Under the pieces are notes generated by a model. It was not told the origin of the DNA. It did not search any database and saw only the letters and a list, made by a program, of their open reading frames with translations. Both the position numbers and the translations under genes were made by a program. This document shows positions 1 to 8,535 of a DNA stretch of 64,000 nt, piece by piece. Source of the stretch: CAWCDJ01 sp963778675. GTDB lineage: Bacteria > Acidobacteriota > Terriglobia > Bryobacterales > Bryobacteraceae. The DNA is taken from the NCBI GenBank assembly GCA_963778675.1, contig CAVZVI010000011.1, forward strand, positions 558,001 to 622,000, in the 5' to 3' direction. Every line of letters begins with the position of its first letter. Position 1 is the first letter of the stretch.

Positions 1-383
1 GCATTCCGGCCCTGCCCCATGGCGACGTCGAGCGCCTTGCCCGGCTTCCGCCCCTCGACCATGCGCACCAGGTATTGGCTGGCCTCGGTGCGAAACGGCG
101 GAGGATTCATCGCGTAGATGCGGTCGAAATGCACCGCGGCGAAATCCGCGGGCATGCCTGCCACACGCTGCCGGATGATCCCGAGACGGCGCTCGATCTC
201 CTCCGCCGCGACACCCGCTTTCTGCTCGCTCTCCCGGTAGCCCTTCATGACCTCCTGCGGCATGAACGAGCCCGTGTACGTCTTGTACCATCCGAGAAAG
301 TCCTGGTAGATCTTCTGGTCTTCGGCGCCGCCTGCGGACGCGGCCAGCGCGGCGAGAAGCAACAGTCCGGTCAGATGCCTCAT
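1..383 (-). CDS. Exported class I SAM-dependent methyltransferase, 5' part only
   Basis: The gene starts with an ATG at 383 on the minus strand and leaves the window at the left edge, so only about 127 residues are seen. Residues 1-20 form a clear signal peptide (MRHLTGLLLLAALAASAGGA). A helical stretch follows, and then LDVAMGQGRN at the very edge, which matches the glycine-rich SAM-binding motif I of class I methyltransferases. The substrate cannot be inferred. Export is odd, because SAM is a cytoplasmic cofactor; a second exported methyltransferase lies at 36407-36955. The family call rests on motif I alone plus the usual position of that motif after an N-terminal helical cap. The gene is separated from the histidine kinase on its right by 62 bases. 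Confidence 0.72.
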   Translation of the reverse strand, partial: MRHLTGLLLLAALAASAGGAEDQKIYQDFLGWYKTYTGSFMPQEVMKGYRESEQKAGVAAEEIERRLGIIRQRVAGMPADFAAVHFDRIYAMNPPPFRTEASQYLVRMVEGRKPGKALDVAMGQGRN

Positions 384-445
384 ACCCCATAATTAGACAC
401 CGATATCCGAAAATGGTTTCGCTCGGAAAGCCGGTGGGCGGGATG

Positions 446-1978
446 CTACTCGCCGGCGGTGCGGCTCAGGCCGTCGCTCTCGAGGACCTCGCGCACCTTC
501 TCGATCAGCGCCCAGGGCGCGAACGGCTTCTGCAGGAAGGCGACATCCTTGGCGAGGATGCCGCTGTTCAGCACGGCATTGTCGGTGTAGCCGGACATAT
601 AGAGGACTCGCAGGTCCCCGCGCCCGGCCACGATCTGCTCGGCCAGTTCCCGGCCGTTCACCTTGGGCATCACGACGTCCGTGATCATCAGTTGAATGGG
701 GCCGCGGAACTCCTCGGCCATGCGGCGCGCTTCGATCGGCCCGCCGGCGTCGAGGATGCGGTACCCTTCGCGCTCGAGCGTTTCGCGCACCAGGGAACGC
801 ACCATCTCGTCGTCCTCCACCAAAAGAATGGTCTCCGAGCCGCGCCCTACCACCTTGCGGCGCTTTTCCGGTTCCACCGACACCGGCAGATCGATGCGGG
901 GCAGGTAGACCTTGACCGTGGTGCCCCTCTCCGGCTCACTGTATACCTCCACGCTGCCGCCGCTCTGCTTGATGATTCCGAAAACGGTCGAGAGCCCCAG
1001 GCCGGTCCCCTTTCCGGAGCCCTTCGTGGTGAAAAACGGCTCGAACAGCCGCGCCTTGGTCGCGGGATCCATGCCCGACCCGTTGTCGCTCACCGCCAGC
1101 ATGATGTACGGACCGGGTTTCACGGCGATATGGCGGTGGTGGTATCCCGAATCCAGACCCACATTAGCGGTCTCGACGGTGAGTACGCCGCCCTTCGGCA
1201 TGGCATCCCGCGCGTTGACCACCAGGTTCATGATGACCTGCTCCATCTGTCCGGGATCGGTGCTCACGCGCCCGAGATCCGGCTTGAGCGACAGCCGCAA
1301 ATCGATATCCTCGCCGATCAACCGCCGCAGCATGGTCGAGAGGCTGCTGACCAGCTTGTTCAGATCGAGGATCCGCGGCTGCAGCACCTGGCGGCGGCTG
1401 AACGCGAGCAACTGCTTGGTGAGCGCCGCGGCGCGCTCGCCGGCCTTCATGATCTGTTCGGCCGATTGCCGGTTCGGATCGTTCTCGCGCAGGTTATTCA
1501 AGATGAGCTGGCTATAACCGGTAATGATGGTCAACAGGTTATTGAAATCGTGCGCTACCCCGCCCGCCAGCATGCCGACGGCTTCCATTTTCTGCGCCTG
1601 CCGCAACTGCTCCTCGAGTTCCCGGCGGCCGCTGACGTCCATCAAGACCGCCAGCTGGGCGGGCCGGCCGGCATGATCCACGTCGTACGCCGCTATCTCC
1701 ACGTCGATCACGCGGCCCTCTTTGGTTCTGTGCCGCCTCGCAACCGGCTGCCCCTGCTGCGATGAGGCAGCCAGGCTCAGAGGAGGACCGGTTTCGATAT
1801 CCTCGAGTTTCAGTTGCTGGAATTCGCTGGAAGAGTATCCATATAGCGCACAGGCAGCCCGATTGGTTTCCAGGAACTGCCTCGTTGCGGGATCGAGCAC
1901 CCACATGGGCTGGGGATTCTCTTCGAACAATAGCCGAAACTTCTTGTCCTTATCTCTCGACTGCTTTTTTGGCGGCAT
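446..1978 (-). CDS. Hybrid PAS sensor histidine kinase with C-terminal receiver domain
   Basis: This 510-residue soluble kinase should autophosphorylate on a histidine and pass the phosphate to its own receiver. In order it shows a PAS domain (about 10-120), a HisKA dimerisation domain with the H-box GGVAHDFNNLL (His near 143), an ATPase domain with N-box NLVVNARDAMP and the G-box GKGTGLGLS, and a REC domain (about 380-500) with phospho-acceptor Asp in LMITDVVMPK. There is no membrane segment, so the signal is probably cytoplasmic and sensed by PAS. The ATG at 1978 (MPPKKQ) is preferred because it has GGGA just upstream. A TTG at 2008 would add ten residues. No partner regulator is adjacent. 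The input signal is unknown. Confidence 0.93.
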   Translation of the reverse strand: MPPKKQSRDKDKKFRLLFEENPQPMWVLDPATRQFLETNRAACALYGYSSSEFQQLKLEDIETGPPLSLAASSQQGQPVARRHRTKEGRVIDVEIAAYDVDHAGRPAQLAVLMDVSGRRELEEQLRQAQKMEAVGMLAGGVAHDFNNLLTIITGYSQLILNNLRENDPNRQSAEQIMKAGERAAALTKQLLAFSRRQVLQPRILDLNKLVSSLSTMLRRLIGEDIDLRLSLKPDLGRVSTDPGQMEQVIMNLVVNARDAMPKGGVLTVETANVGLDSGYHHRHIAVKPGPYIMLAVSDNGSGMDPATKARLFEPFFTTKGSGKGTGLGLSTVFGIIKQSGGSVEVYSEPERGTTVKVYLPRIDLPVSVEPEKRRKVVGRGSETILLVEDDEMVRSLVRETLEREGYRILDAGGPIEARRMAEEFRGPIQLMITDVVMPKVNGRELAEQIVAGRGDLRVLYMSGYTDNAVLNSGILAKDVAFLQKPFAPWALIEKVREVLESDGLSRTAGE

Positions 1979-2008
1979 AGTTCCCGAACCAAACTGGGGG
2001 AGGTTCAA

Positions 2009-2244
2009 AGCGGCTTCGCCGCGCTAAGAGCGCATCAACTGGCAAGGGTAAGGGAACAGTGTACACCGGCTCGGAACCGGAATATTCAGTCAACTGTGCC
2101 GTTAGACACCCTTTAACCTCGAAGCCGTCGTACCGGAGCACGCTCGATTGTGCCGACCGGTACAGACCACCGCCTGGGATTTGCTTTAGCCCCACACGCA
2201 CAGGATACAGGTCGGAATTCGGATGCTCAACCACGAGGTGCGCC
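2009..2244. other. Intergenic region between two minus-strand genes, no gene seen
   Basis: This gap of about 235 bases separates the ROK kinase from the histidine kinase. An open frame runs through it but has no family resemblance and overlaps both neighbours. On the minus strand there is a TGTACACT element near 2056-2063 that could serve as an extended -10 for the kinase, next to an imperfect palindrome around CCGGCTCGGAACCGG. No convincing -35 is correctly spaced. Confidence 0.4.
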
Positions 2245-3093
2245 TCAGTGTCCGGGACGGCACAATGAAACGCATCCTTGTAGTACGCTGTCATCCAATA
2301 GGGACGCTGGTACTATATCTACCCGGGCTGCGGACCATGCCGTGATCTGCCGCCGCAGCTCTTTGCGGAGCGGAACGAACAGGCGGTCGCCCGCCTTGCT
2401 GATCCCTCCGCCGATGACAATCCGCGCCGGGTTCAGCAGCATGATGGCCGCCTTAAGACCGAGCGCCAGGTCGACGACATAACGTTCGACAAAGGCGGGG
2501 TCCTGAAGTAGATCCTTGGCCGGGCGGCCATGATCGCGCTCCAGCCACAGGCCGCAGCACATCCTTTCAAAGCAGCCGCGGGCGCCGCAAAGGCACTCCG
2601 GCCCGCCGGGCCGGATCGTGAGGTGGCCGATCTCCCCACCGTACGAATCGGCGCCGCGCCAGATCTGCCCGCGGTCGTAGATGCCGCCGCCGATGCCGGT
2701 GGAAAGCGTCATATAGAAGAGGGGCGAGCAGCCGGCCCCCGCGCCCCATTCGGCCTCTCCCAGCGCCCCTACGTTGGCGTCGTTATCCATCACGACGGGG
2801 GCGTCGATCAGTTCGCCGACGAATCCGCACAGGTCGAAATCCTTCCAGCCGCCGACGTGAGTCGACAACACCACGCGCTGCGCCTCAAAATTGACGGGGC
2901 CTCCGAAGCCGATGCCGCATCCGGTGAAACGGAAGTCGCGGCGCCAGGCGGTAATCAGCTCGCTAAGCTGCGCCGTCATCCATTCGCGCCCGCCCGCGGC
3001 GTCGGTGGCCCGCGTCTCGCGCCGGACCATCCGGCCGTTGTCGAATACGGCCATCGAGAACTTCGTGCCCCCGATATCGATCGCAAGAATCAT
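2245..3093 (-). CDS. ROK family sugar kinase (glucokinase-like)
   Basis: The 282-residue protein has the ROK layout: an N-terminal phosphate-binding loop DIGGTKFS, the substrate-contact region DNDANVGALGEAEWGAG, the catalytic-domain segment STGIGGGI, and the zinc motif CLCGARGCFE found in ROK kinases and repressors. No helix-turn-helix precedes it, so it is a kinase rather than a NagC-type repressor. It probably phosphorylates glucose or a related hexose with ATP in the cytoplasm. The start is the ATG at 3093. A TTG at 3108 would overlap the upstream gene. Its ATG follows the stop of the TonB-dependent receptor by four bases (TGACCATATG), so the two are probably translationally coupled, linking outer-membrane uptake with phosphorylation of the imported sugar (inference). 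Confidence 0.92.
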   Translation of the reverse strand: MILAIDIGGTKFSMAVFDNGRMVRRETRATDAAGGREWMTAQLSELITAWRRDFRFTGCGIGFGGPVNFEAQRVVLSTHVGGWKDFDLCGFVGELIDAPVVMDNDANVGALGEAEWGAGAGCSPLFYMTLSTGIGGGIYDRGQIWRGADSYGGEIGHLTIRPGGPECLCGARGCFERMCCGLWLERDHGRPAKDLLQDPAFVERYVVDLALGLKAAIMLLNPARIVIGGGISKAGDRLFVPLRKELRRQITAWSAARVDIVPASLLDDSVLQGCVSLCRPGH

Positions 3094-3097
3094 ATGG

Positions 3098-6061
3098 TCA
3101 GAATACAAACCGCACGCTGCCCTGAAGCGACCGCGGCCCTCCGGTCTGCAGAATCGGCGATAACCCGCTGCCCGGGCTCCCCGTGCCCAGCATCATGTTC
3201 AGCATCGATGGCGACTGCCCGAACAGCGGGCTCGTCAGATACTGCGCGGGATCGGCGAAGTTAGGGTGGTTGAAAGCGTTGAAGGCCTCGATGCGGATTT
3301 GCAGGCGCAACTGGTCGTGAAGGCGGAACTCCCGGCGCACCGCCAGATCCACCTGCGACATGCCGAAGCCGGTCAGAACGTTTCGCCCGAGCGTGCCCTG
3401 GATGCCCGGCGCCGCGGCCGCAAAAGCGGCCGGGTTGAGACGCCGGCCCCCGGGCGTGTTGGCGTCCGCGACCCATAGCGGCTGCGCCCACACCAGGTTG
3501 GGGCGGAACGCGTTGATGTAGCTGATGCCCTGATATTGTTCCGCCGCGAGCGGTGTGACGGGAAAGCCGCTGCGCGCGTGAAATACCAGATCCACGCCCC
3601 AGCCGCGCAGAAAATCCGGCTCGTAGCTGGCAGCCGCGGTAAAGTCGTGGCGCAGATCGAAATCGGAAGAACCCCTGTCGCTCACGCCGCCGCCCGCCCA
3701 CAAGAGATAGGCGTCGCTCGAATCGTTGTCCAGTGAGTGCGACCAGGCGTAGGAAGCGGTGGCTTGCATCCCTCGCGTCAGCCGGCGCTGGTACTGCACC
3801 TCGAGCGCCGCGTAATTCGAGGAACCGTCTTCGGTGGTGAGAGCCACCAGAGACGTAGCGCTGCTGCCCGGTCCGCCCACTTCGCGACGGATCAGCCGGC
3901 GGCCTGCCGAGCCCACATACCCGGCGGTGACAGAGCTGTTCGCGCCCAGAGCCCGCTCGATCGAAACATTCCATTCGACCACGCGCGGCAGCTTGAGGCC
4001 GGGCATGAAGCCGAAGCTCAACAGCGTCGAAAACGGCGCGTGAATGTCGCTCGTAAACCGCGATACGCTCAGCGGACCGCCGTTGAGGATATCGGTCGCA
4101 ATGCTCAGGGCCGAATTGAAGTAGAGTCCGCCGCCCGCGCGCAGCACCGTGCGCCCGTCGCCCGTGACCCGCCAGGCGGCCCCCAGGCGTGGCGCGAAGC
4201 TCCGGTAGTCGTCGGGCCAGAGTGGCTGCCTCTGGGAGACTACGGTATTGCTTGCGGGGCTGAAAAAGTAGACGGTATCGTCCGGCAAAGGGGCGGGCGC
4301 AAACTCCCACCGCAGCCCGGCCGCAATGGTAAGCCGCCGCGTCGCCTGCCAGGTATCCTCGACCCACAGCGAAAGCTCGTCGAGCGTGGTGGCGGCGTTC
4401 TGCGCGGACGCTTTCGAGATCCACAAGCTGCGCTGGTCTGCCACGGACGCCACGGTATCGGCAATGACGCTGAGCGAAGCGGTGGGATCGCGCCGGACGG
4501 CCGTGATGCGGCGGTAATCCACACCCAGCCCGAGGGCGTGTGCACCGTGCCGCCAGGTAGCGGCAGGGATCAGTTGAAACTGCCGCTGCCTGCGGTCTCC
4601 CTCCCTGCCGGATACCAGTTGCCCGATGCCGCCGATCGAAAAGCGCACCAGGTAATCGCAGGGAACAGGGGCGCTCAGAAAGTTCACCGCCAGCGGCTGC
4701 AGCGCGCATCCGTCGCCTTCGGTCCAAACCGAAGAGGCCTCGGACTGCGATTCGTTGGCGCGGAGATCCAAGGCCAGCGAAGAGGTCGGCCTTGCGTTCA
4801 GACCCAGCGTGAGGCTGCGGGATCGAAGGTCGAGGTGATTGACGCCCAGCGTACCGAACTGGTTATCCGAAGGCGAATCGTTATAGCGGCCGAAAAGAGT
4901 CACGCGCGAGGTGAGTGCCTGGTCGACGCGAACACTGCCCGCCTGCAGTCCCGCGGGACGGTCGACGCGCCCCGTGGCTTCCCCGACGCCGCCGGCCGGC
5001 GACCCTCCGGTAGGCAGCGGAAACAGGTCGAGCACCGGCTCCGCCCAGGCGACGGAAGCGCGAATGTCGGCCGAAGGCACCGGCTGGCGCCACACGCCCG
5101 GCTGCCCGAGGGCGCCGTGCTCGTACGAGAGGAAGAAAAAGGTGCGGTTGCGGCGAATCGGTCCTCCGATGGTCTGCGTGACATCCTGCAAGCGGAGCGG
5201 CAGCCGGCCGTATCCGGACCGGTTGCCGAACCAGTCGTTGGCGCTGAACAGCTCGTTGCGGATACGGTACGAGGTCGATCCGTGGAACTCGTTCGATCCG
5301 GAGCGGCTGGTGAGGGATACCGTCGCGCCGGGCAGCCGGCCGAATTCGGCGATGGAGGTCGAGGTCGTGATGCGGAATTCGTCCACCGCGTCCAGCGAGA
5401 TGAGCGAATCCATGCTGCCGAAGGCGCTCAGAGCTGGTAGGACACCGCCGGTCGATTGCGCCGGAAGGCCGCCCGCCGTGACCCCGGTGTTGGCGCTGAC
5501 CCCGTCCACCGTGAAGTAGTTGGTATTGGGGCGCTGGCCCGTGGCGGTGAACTGGCCGGCCTCGCCCCGCGTGGCCGGTGTGACGATGGCGCCGGGGGCC
5601 AGTTCCACCAATGTCAGCAGTCCCCGGCCGTTCAGCGGGAACCGGTCGATCTCGTCACGGCCCGCGCTCGTCGTCGTCGCAGCATTCTCCTGATCTACCA
5701 GTGTCGCCGTCCCGTAAACCGTGATGCTCTCTTCCACGCTGCCCACCGGAAGGATGAAGTCGGCCCGGGTGGCCCCGCCCGGCTTCAGCGGGACATCGAA
5801 GCGAACTACCGAGATAAAGCCCTCCTTGCGTACCGTCATCTTGTAAGTGCCTGGGAACAAGCCACCTATCGAATAGGCGCCCCCTGGCTGGGACTCCACG
5901 GTACGACGGAAGCCGGTATCCTGGTCGACCGCCGTGACGGAGGCCATACCGATGCCGCCATCGGAAGTATCGAGCACGCGGCCGTACAGGCCGGCGTAGC
6001 GCTGGGCAATCACCGGCGCCGAGCATAAAGCCAGTAGGGCCAGGAGCCGCGCGGGGCGCAT
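3098..6061 (-). CDS. TonB-dependent receptor, Oar-like with carboxypeptidase-regulatory N-domain
   Basis: This 987-residue outer-membrane protein begins with a signal peptide (1-19, cleavage after APVIA). A transthyretin-like carboxypeptidase-regulatory domain (about 23-105, with GGAYSIGGLFPGTYKMTVRK) follows, then a plug-like region (about 110-260, with RFPLNGRGLLTLVELAPG and NYFTVDGVSAN) and a long beta-barrel ending in the aromatic terminus SVRFVF, the signal for barrel insertion. The family is strongly expanded in Acidobacteria and is thought to import oligosaccharides or peptides by TonB. No canonical TonB box is obvious. It sits 36 bases downstream of the MarR gene and four bases upstream of the ROK kinase, which suggests a sugar substrate. 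The sequence TAGCCT lies seven bases before the ATG and AGGA lies four bases before it, so the start mode is ambiguous. Confidence 0.93.
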   Translation of the reverse strand: MRPARLLALLALCSAPVIAQRYAGLYGRVLDTSDGGIGMASVTAVDQDTGFRRTVESQPGGAYSIGGLFPGTYKMTVRKEGFISVVRFDVPLKPGGATRADFILPVGSVEESITVYGTATLVDQENAATTTSAGRDEIDRFPLNGRGLLTLVELAPGAIVTPATRGEAGQFTATGQRPNTNYFTVDGVSANTGVTAGGLPAQSTGGVLPALSAFGSMDSLISLDAVDEFRITTSTSIAEFGRLPGATVSLTSRSGSNEFHGSTSYRIRNELFSANDWFGNRSGYGRLPLRLQDVTQTIGGPIRRNRTFFFLSYEHGALGQPGVWRQPVPSADIRASVAWAEPVLDLFPLPTGGSPAGGVGEATGRVDRPAGLQAGSVRVDQALTSRVTLFGRYNDSPSDNQFGTLGVNHLDLRSRSLTLGLNARPTSSLALDLRANESQSEASSVWTEGDGCALQPLAVNFLSAPVPCDYLVRFSIGGIGQLVSGREGDRRQRQFQLIPAATWRHGAHALGLGVDYRRITAVRRDPTASLSVIADTVASVADQRSLWISKASAQNAATTLDELSLWVEDTWQATRRLTIAAGLRWEFAPAPLPDDTVYFFSPASNTVVSQRQPLWPDDYRSFAPRLGAAWRVTGDGRTVLRAGGGLYFNSALSIATDILNGGPLSVSRFTSDIHAPFSTLLSFGFMPGLKLPRVVEWNVSIERALGANSSVTAGYVGSAGRRLIRREVGGPGSSATSLVALTTEDGSSNYAALEVQYQRRLTRGMQATASYAWSHSLDNDSSDAYLLWAGGGVSDRGSSDFDLRHDFTAAASYEPDFLRGWGVDLVFHARSGFPVTPLAAEQYQGISYINAFRPNLVWAQPLWVADANTPGGRRLNPAAFAAAAPGIQGTLGRNVLTGFGMSQVDLAVRREFRLHDQLRLQIRIEAFNAFNHPNFADPAQYLTSPLFGQSPSMLNMMLGTGSPGSGLSPILQTGGPRSLQGSVRFVF

Positions 6062-6097
6062 TGGTCCTAGGCTACAACGTTTGCGGGATGGCGTGGG

Positions 6098-6529
6098 CTA
6101 GAGGCTTGCCTCCGCTCCCCTGCCCAGTTTTTTCAGCAGCGTCACCGCCTGGCGCCGCTCTTCCGGTGTCAGCGCCGCGGTAGCGCGCTCCATCGCGGCT
6201 TCGTGGTCGGCGAAAGCGCACGAGATCAGGCGCCGGCCCTCGGGGGTCAGATGCACGACCCTGGCGCGGCGGTCCTCCGGGTCGTTGCGCCGCTCCACCA
6301 GGCCTTTACCCTCCAGGCGATCCACCGCCGCCGTGATCGAGCCGCTCGTCAGCCGAACCAGCGAGCCGATCGAGTTGACCGGTGTAGGTCCTTTGTGCAG
6401 AAGTACTTCCAGCGCAGCGAAGTCGGAGAACCCGAGCCCCAGCGAGTGGATGTGCCGCTCCGCGTGCCGGCGCAGGCTCTCATGCGCCTTCATCAATATC
6501 AGCCACAGGTGAACGCCGCTCGCAGTCAT
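6098..6529 (-). CDS. MarR family transcriptional regulator
   Basis: This 143-residue winged-helix regulator contains the DNA-binding helix-turn-helix and wing typical of MarR proteins (LTSGSITAAVDRLEGKGLVERRNDPEDRRARVVHLTPEGRRL, given here only as its position, about residues 58-100), flanked by dimerisation helices. It has no cysteine in the usual OhrR sensing position. The ATG at 6529 has AAAGGA six bases upstream and gives the usual MarR N-terminus. An ATG at 6556 and a TTG at 6559 are alternatives. It is divergent from the pirin gene, and a palindrome at 6561-6578 lies between them, so it probably represses itself and pirin. The TonB receptor and ROK kinase follow it on the same strand. 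Confidence 0.93.
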   Translation of the reverse strand: MTASGVHLWLILMKAHESLRRHAERHIHSLGLGFSDFAALEVLLHKGPTPVNSIGSLVRLTSGSITAAVDRLEGKGLVERRNDPEDRRARVVHLTPEGRRLISCAFADHEAAMERATAALTPEERRQAVTLLKKLGRGAEASL

Positions 6530-6560
6530 GCTGAATCCTTTGCTTTTCCTTCGCATCAAT

Positions 6561-6578
6561 TATCTTGATAGCAAGATA
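6561..6578. promoter_or_regulatory. Palindromic operator between MarR and pirin genes
   Basis: Seven-base perfect arms TATCTTG and CAAGATA surround the centre ATAG. The size and symmetry fit a MarR-dimer operator. It lies 14-31 bases before the pirin ATG and in the 5' region of the MarR gene, so one site could control both divergent genes. Confidence 0.7.
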
Positions 6579-6591
6579 GATGGAGGGCTAG

Positions 6592-7494
6592 ATGGCAACC
6601 AACGTATTATCGCAACCGAACCCAGATTGGAAGGGCAATCTGAAATTTCGCGCGGTTTCCCAGGTATTCACCGCGCCGCGCACGCAGGATGGCGACGGCG
6701 TGGACCTTCGCCGCGCCTTTCCTGGCAACGCCTTGATGGATATCGATCCGTTTCTGCTGCTGGATCAGATGGGTCCCATGGATTCCGGTCCCGGCGAGGC
6801 CCGCGGCTTTCCGCCGCATCCGCACCGGGGCTTCGAGACCGTCACCTATCTGCTGAGCGGCGAGATGCAGCACCGGGATTCCTGGGGCAACCACGGTCTT
6901 CTGGGCCCGGGCGACGTGCAGTGGATGACGGCAGGCTCCGGACTGGTGCATTCGGAAATGCCCGGCGAGCGTTTCGTGCGCGAGGGCGGCAGGCTGCATG
7001 GCTTCCAGCTCTGGATCAACCTGCCGAGGCGCGACAAGATGATCGCTCCGCGCTATCAGGACACCCCTTCGGCGCGCATTCCTGTGGCGTCAGGTGAAGG
7101 CGTATCGGTGAAGGTGGTGGCCGGGGAAAGCCTCGGCACCAGGGGTGTGATCGAAACGAGAATCCCCATCCTCTACCTGCACGCGACGCTGGATCCCGGA
7201 GCGGAATTCACTCAGGAGATTCCCCGTACCGAGAACGCGTTTGCTTTCGTGATCGAAGGGGAAGGACGGTTTGCTGGCGCGCAGGCGGGCAAATACCAGG
7301 TGGCGGTTTTCGATCGCGCCGGCGATGCCGTGCAGGTCGCCAACACCGGAACCACCCCGCTCGGCTTCCTGTTGATCGCCGGTGAACCGGTCGGCGAGCC
7401 CGTCGCTCGCTACGGACCGTTCGTGATGAACAGCCGGGAGGAGATCATCCAGGCGGTCGACGACTTCCGGGAAGGACGGATGGGAACGCTCTAA
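6592..7494 (+). CDS. Pirin family protein (bicupin)
   Basis: The 300-residue protein has the pirin metal site in its N-terminal cupin: PHPHRGFETVTYLLSGEMQH and then GSGLVHSEMP, supplying the three His and one Glu ligands for iron. A C-terminal cupin follows (about 190-290). Bacterial pirins include quercetin 2,3-dioxygenases and redox-sensing regulators of metabolic enzymes, so the activity here cannot be fixed. It is cytoplasmic, with no signal peptide. A strong ribosome site GGAGGG at 6582-6587 precedes the ATG. A MarR-type gene is divergent with a palindrome in the 62-base gap; MarR-controlled pirins usually respond to aromatic or electrophilic compounds (inference). A terminator hairpin follows the stop. 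Confidence 0.92.
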   Translation: MATNVLSQPNPDWKGNLKFRAVSQVFTAPRTQDGDGVDLRRAFPGNALMDIDPFLLLDQMGPMDSGPGEARGFPPHPHRGFETVTYLLSGEMQHRDSWGNHGLLGPGDVQWMTAGSGLVHSEMPGERFVREGGRLHGFQLWINLPRRDKMIAPRYQDTPSARIPVASGEGVSVKVVAGESLGTRGVIETRIPILYLHATLDPGAEFTQEIPRTENAFAFVIEGEGRFAGAQAGKYQVAVFDRAGDAVQVANTGTTPLGFLLIAGEPVGEPVARYGPFVMNSREEIIQAVDDFREGRMGTL

Positions 7495-7502
7495 GAACCA
7501 TG

Positions 7503-7538
7503 GCCGGGCATGCCCCAGCGGGTGCCCGGCTACTTTTT
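7503..7538 (+). terminator. Rho-independent terminator after the pirin gene
   Basis: Eight-base perfect arms GCCGGGCA (7503-7510) and TGCCCGGC (7523-7530) have a further CCC/GGG pairing inside, and TTTTT lies at 7534-7538. It overlaps the stop codon of the convergent gene. Confidence 0.8.
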
Positions 7539-8303
7539 GGCGATGGCGAAATCCCAGATCTGGATATTCAGCTTGCCCTCGGTGAACTCGACGACCGCAT
7601 ATTCGCCGGGAGGCAGCGACTCGCGGGGCCAGATCTTGTAGAGATTGTCGTCCGTGAGCTGCTTTTCGAAGGTCGGGACAAGGTCTACCGCTTCTTCCGT
7701 CTCCTTGACCACCGGAAGGAACGTCAGGTCCTCTACGATCCGTACGGCTCCCTTGGGTCTCAGCCTCGCGATGCCGAAACGCTCGATTTGCGAAAGCTGT
7801 ATGTAGAACTCCTGATCGGGGTTGGTGAATATGTTCTTGGAATGGGCGTCGGGAATCTCCAGGGTCCCTTTCCCGCTGACCACCGGGATGGGTGCAATTG
7901 CTTTCAGGATCGAGCGGCCTTTGTTGGTTTTGACGCTGGCTTCTGCCGCGGTCATCACCCTGGTTTTGTCGCCGTCCAGCCAGTAGGCCCCCGGATCCTG
8001 CGGGATCCGGTGAATCTCCTTTTCCACTTCCCGCCGCGCATCTTCCTCAGCCGACAGGACCTTGGCATCCTTCTCCAACTCCGCCTGGTGTTCGGCGGCC
8101 TCGCTCTCGGTGCGCTTCAGATCGATCATGGTGAGCGGAATCTCCTCCCACTCGCTCCGCTCGATGCTGTAGAACCGCACCCGGTCGGATTCCACCTTGT
8201 ATTCCCGGGCCATCTGGTACGTGCCGTCCTTCAGGTACAGCTTGATGTTGGCTGCCCAGACGGCTCCGGCAAGCGCCAGGAAAACGAGCAGGAACCTGCG
8301 CAT
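7530..8303 (-). CDS. Secreted protein of unknown function
   Basis: I do not recognise a characterised family for this 257-residue protein. It has a signal peptide (MRRFLLVFLALAGAVWA, cleavage near residue 18) and begins with NIKLYLKDGTYQMAREYKVE, a beta-rich motif seen in many acidobacterial exported proteins of unknown role. A charged helical segment (about 65-100, rich in E, K and R) follows, and then a mixed beta region. It is probably periplasmic. It is convergent with the pirin gene, and its upstream 232 bases separate it from the divergent TolC-family gene, so it is likely transcribed alone. TACAGT lies 13 bases before the ATG and could be a -10 giving a very short leader. Confidence 0.85.
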   Translation of the reverse strand: MRRFLLVFLALAGAVWAANIKLYLKDGTYQMAREYKVESDRVRFYSIERSEWEEIPLTMIDLKRTESEAAEHQAELEKDAKVLSAEEDARREVEKEIHRIPQDPGAYWLDGDKTRVMTAAEASVKTNKGRSILKAIAPIPVVSGKGTLEIPDAHSKNIFTNPDQEFYIQLSQIERFGIARLRPKGAVRIVEDLTFLPVVKETEEAVDLVPTFEKQLTDDNLYKIWPRESLPPGEYAVVEFTEGKLNIQIWDFAIAKK

Positions 8304-8535
8304 ATCTCTAGTGACTACTGTAGCGCCGGTAGGGTTTCGGGGGGAAAGTGCAATACGGGGTTAAGTTCTCACGGTTTCCGGCGTCTAAAGGGGAGATGAA
8401 GGCTGTCCGGGAGCGGCTGGTGCGTCCCAAAAACGGACAGTCGGAACAAAACCCGAACCGTCGCCGGGCTTTCGACGTATACGGGAGAGAAGCACTTACA
8501 GTGGGACGAGCGGCGGCCCGTGGTTTGCGGCCATA

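Noticed and set aside
413..1765. A 450-codon plus-strand frame opposite the histidine kinase
   Set aside because: The minus-strand kinase has all catalytic motifs; the plus frame shows none.
1950..2294. A 114-codon minus-strand frame between ROK and kinase genes
   Set aside because: It overlaps both flanking genes and shows no family motif or ribosome site.
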